Source of the DNA: JACCXJ01 sp052387115
GTDB lineage: Bacteria > Pseudomonadota > Gammaproteobacteria > JACCXJ01
Assembly: GCA_052387115.1 (NCBI GenBank)
Contig: JBQTJM010000399.1
Span: 1-24,534 of the forward strand
Reading direction: 5' to 3'
Length of the DNA: 24,534 nt
Below are positions 23,171-24,534 of this stretch, piece after piece. How positions within the stretch are numbered: position 1 is the first letter of the stretch; the number at the start of each line of letters is the position of its first letter. The notes below the pieces were generated by a model. It saw only the letters and a program-made list of their open reading frames with translations, was not told the DNA's origin and did no database searches. Both the position numbers and the translations under genes were made by a program.

Positions 23171-23635
23171 CTATAGCGTGGATTCAGACTGCGCCGCCTG
23201 TTTGATCGCGGCGCGGATGCGCAGATAGGTGCCACAGCGACAGAGGTTGCCGGCCATGGCCGCGTCGATGTCGGCATCGGTGGGCTTTGGATGGCTCGCG
23301 AGCAGCGCGGACGCGGACATGATCTGGCCCGACTGGCAGTAGCCACACTGGACCACTTCCAGATCCAGCCAGGCTTTCTGTACCTTCTTGCCGCTCGGAG
23401 TTTCGCCGATCGCCTCGATGGTCGTGATCTTCTTTCCGCCGACGGCCGATACCGGCGTCACACACGAGCGTGTCGGGGTACCGTCCACGTGCACCGTACA
23501 GGCCCCGCGCAGCGCCATGCCGCAACCGAACTTGGTGCCGGTTAGACCCACCACGTCGCGCAGCACCCAAAGCAAGGGCATATCCGGCGATACGTCGACC
23601 GTGTGGTCCTCACCGTTGATTTTCAATGTGGCCAT
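23171..23635 (-). CDS. iorA: Molybdenum hydroxylase [2Fe-2S] small subunit (IorA-like), one cluster ligand replaced
   Basis: This 154-residue electron-transfer subunit has an N-terminal plant-ferredoxin domain and a C-terminal helical [2Fe-2S] domain. In the first, the ligand pattern reads FGCGMALRGACTVHVDG with Cys38, Cys46 and Cys58. Residue 43, a Cys in the family (FGCGMALCGAC from memory), is Arg (CGC instead of TGC). The second domain keeps Cys97, Cys100, Cys132 and Cys134 (VQCGYCQSG; NLCRCG). The ATG 23635 has GGAGG on the minus strand (forward 23644-23648) eight bases away. It has no signal peptide and is probably exported with the Tat-carrying large subunit. The lost ligand should destroy or strongly disturb the proximal cluster and so electron flow, unless the change is a sequencing error. 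Confidence 0.92.
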   Translation of the reverse strand: MATLKINGEDHTVDVSPDMPLLWVLRDVVGLTGTKFGCGMALRGACTVHVDGTPTRSCVTPVSAVGGKKITTIEAIGETPSGKKVQKAWLDLEVVQCGYCQSGQIMSASALLASHPKPTDADIDAAMAGNLCRCGTYLRIRAAIKQAAQSESTL

Positions 23636-23696
23636 GACGATGTCCTCCAGGTGTCGGTGTTACCAAGCAGAAAAGATCGCCTGTGCATAGGGGTCT

Positions 23697-24267
23697 TCAA
23701 TGGGCATCCTGTCTAGCCTCCGCCTGCGCGAACCGGGCTCGCACCGCGTCGATATCCAACAAGACGGCGTCGTCCGGCACTTCGAAGATCGGGTCGGCAA
23801 GGTCATGGAACAGCGCCCTCGTGCCCTGATCGCCGCGGAGCTCCAGCAAGCGCGGGAAGTACTGCGCGCTCCACAATACGGGATTCCCGCGCTTGGTTCC
23901 ATACGTGGGAATGCAAATGCTACGGCCCTTTGCGGGGGCGAATGCGGCGAGCAGTGGACCCAAATGGCGAGGAGTAATCAGGGGCATATCACCGAGCAGA
24001 AATACGGCGTTGTCTACCTCCGCCACGATCGCCTCCACACCGGCACGTATGGAGGACGCCAGGCCCTCCTCATAGTCGTCGTTGCCGACGATCCGTACCG
24101 GTAATCCCTCCAGCGCCGCGCGAAGCGCTTCGCGGTCGGGGCCCGACGCCCACCGTCGCCGGATCGAGGCCGGCATCCAGCGCCGTCCGGACGACATGCC
24201 GGATTACGGGGCGATCGCCCAAGGACATCAGCAGCTTGTTCAGCATCATGTGAGGTGACCGGGTCAC
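23697..24267 (-). pseudogene. MocA/MobA-like molybdenum-cofactor nucleotidyltransferase, frameshifted
   Basis: This nucleotidyltransferase would attach CMP (or GMP) to molybdopterin for the adjacent hydroxylase. The C-terminal part reads DREALRAALEGLPVRIVGN, SSIRAGVEAIVAEVDNAVF, then LLGDMPLITPRHL and RGNPVLWSAQYFPRL, ending at TGA 23697. The N-terminal part (NKLLMSLGDRPVIRHVV, then DAGLDPATVGVGP) is in the next frame; one extra G in GGGG (24138-24141) separates them, and removing it gives VGPDREALR. Upstream, the family's LAAGxSxRMG nucleotide-binding signature is degraded to a GLSVTRSPHMM-like stretch. The frame can be followed back to a stop near 24316 with no good start. The gene seems inactive as read. 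It is probably the second gene of the hydroxylase unit. Confidence 0.82.
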
Positions 24268-24527
24268 CGATAGCCCTGGCCTGAGAAGGGCTGTCGCTGA
24301 GCGGCCCCTTCGGTGTTATGCGACGACTATCTTCGCGCGAGCCCTTCGGTGGACGCGGGGGTTGGCCATGCATGATGTCGTCGATCTGAGCGCCGTCGAT
24401 CACGAGTCTAGACATTATGACTGCCGCCGAGCGAGGCCGACCCCCGGTTCAGAACGCGGGTTAGCCTCGATGAGGACAGAGCCGCATAATGAGCACTTGG
24501 TCATTAACACGCACCGGGAGGTCGGCC
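24268..24527. other. Intergenic region before a divergent gene
   Basis: No gene is supported. A minus-strand frame from ATG 24415 (MSRLVIDGAQIDDIM) runs into the MocA region in a different register and has no recognisable feature. The notable element is the palindrome at 24487-24506. Confidence 0.5.
24487..24506. promoter_or_regulatory. 20-bp palindromic operator candidate
   Basis: TAATGAGCACTTGGTCATTA pairs 8 of 10 bases between its halves. On the minus strand the core is TGACCA-AG-TGCTCA, one base from the RutR-type TetR-family consensus TGACCA-NN-TGGTCA (from memory). It lies 21 bases upstream of a divergent plus-strand start and could control it, or the hydroxylase operon. Confidence 0.45.
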
Positions 24528-24534
24528 ATGAAAC
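24516..24534 (+). CDS. Start of a divergent gene (truncated by window end)
   Basis: GGGAGG at 24516-24521 lies six bases before ATG 24528, giving M-K and then the window end. Only two codons are visible, so the product is unknown. A TetR-type regulator would fit the palindrome upstream, but that is a guess. Confidence 0.45.

Noticed and set aside
1..24534. CRISPR array, tRNA or rRNA genes
   Set aside because: No regularly spaced repeats, cloverleaf-like segments with CCA-type ends, or rRNA signature sequences were seen on reading either strand.

Overview
The window is high-GC (roughly two-thirds G+C in most coding stretches) and looks like a proteobacterial chromosome. The evidence is a tripartite RND efflux operon with a NodT-type outer-membrane lipoprotein, a Tat-exported molybdenum hydroxylase, and several beta/gamma-proteobacterial-looking toxin-antitoxin and restriction genes. 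No tRNA, rRNA or CRISPR array was seen. The most striking general property is the density of broken genes. At least eight loci are truncated, internally deleted or frameshifted, while their neighbours are intact.

Layout. Positions 1-235 hold the end of an SDR oxidoreductase. Positions 311-4497 hold an RND efflux operon (+) in which the 3' part of the adaptor and the 5' part of the pump are deleted and the outer-membrane factor carries a one-base frameshift. Positions 4776-5763 (-) are a RelE-UvrD helicase fusion that has lost its ATPase core. Positions 5815-7521 (-) are a lower-GC block of three tightly packed genes: a TIGR04255-like protein and two unknown proteins. Positions 7621-14339 (-) form a Type III-like restriction-modification locus in the order res, vapB, vapC, mod. 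The toxin-antitoxin pair sits between the nuclease and the methyltransferase and has its own promoter and operator. The methyltransferase has a low-GC patch at its probable target-recognition domain.

Positions 14587-14834 hold a cyanase tail and a small ORF. Positions 14861-16573 (-) encode an intact cNMP-binding/thioredoxin-reductase-like flavoprotein with a good promoter. Positions 16640-19620 (-) are a graveyard of DNA-processing ATPase genes: an AAA fragment with a Walker A motif, a TrlF-like ATPase tail joined to an SbcC-like coiled-coil ATPase, and a truncated SbcD-like nuclease. Positions 19978-20609 (-) encode a HigBA-type toxin-antitoxin pair. Positions 20695-20930 hold the tail of an SRAP (HMCES/YedK) protein. 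Positions 20935-23635 (-) encode an isoquinoline-1-oxidoreductase-like molybdenum hydroxylase pair whose small subunit has Arg in place of a [2Fe-2S] cysteine. Positions 23697-24267 hold a frameshifted MocA-like molybdenum-cofactor nucleotidyltransferase. A palindromic operator candidate and the first codons of a divergent gene close the window.

How it fits together. The intact genes are mainly defence or addiction modules (res-vapBC-mod, HigBA, the TIGR04255 triad) and two redox systems. The hydroxylase and MocA form one functional group, enzyme plus cofactor maturation. The broken genes are mainly efflux, DNA repair and defence ATPases. This reads as an accessory region under deletion-biased decay. 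Because several frameshifts sit in short homopolymers, sequencing or assembly error must be excluded before the decay is taken as real.
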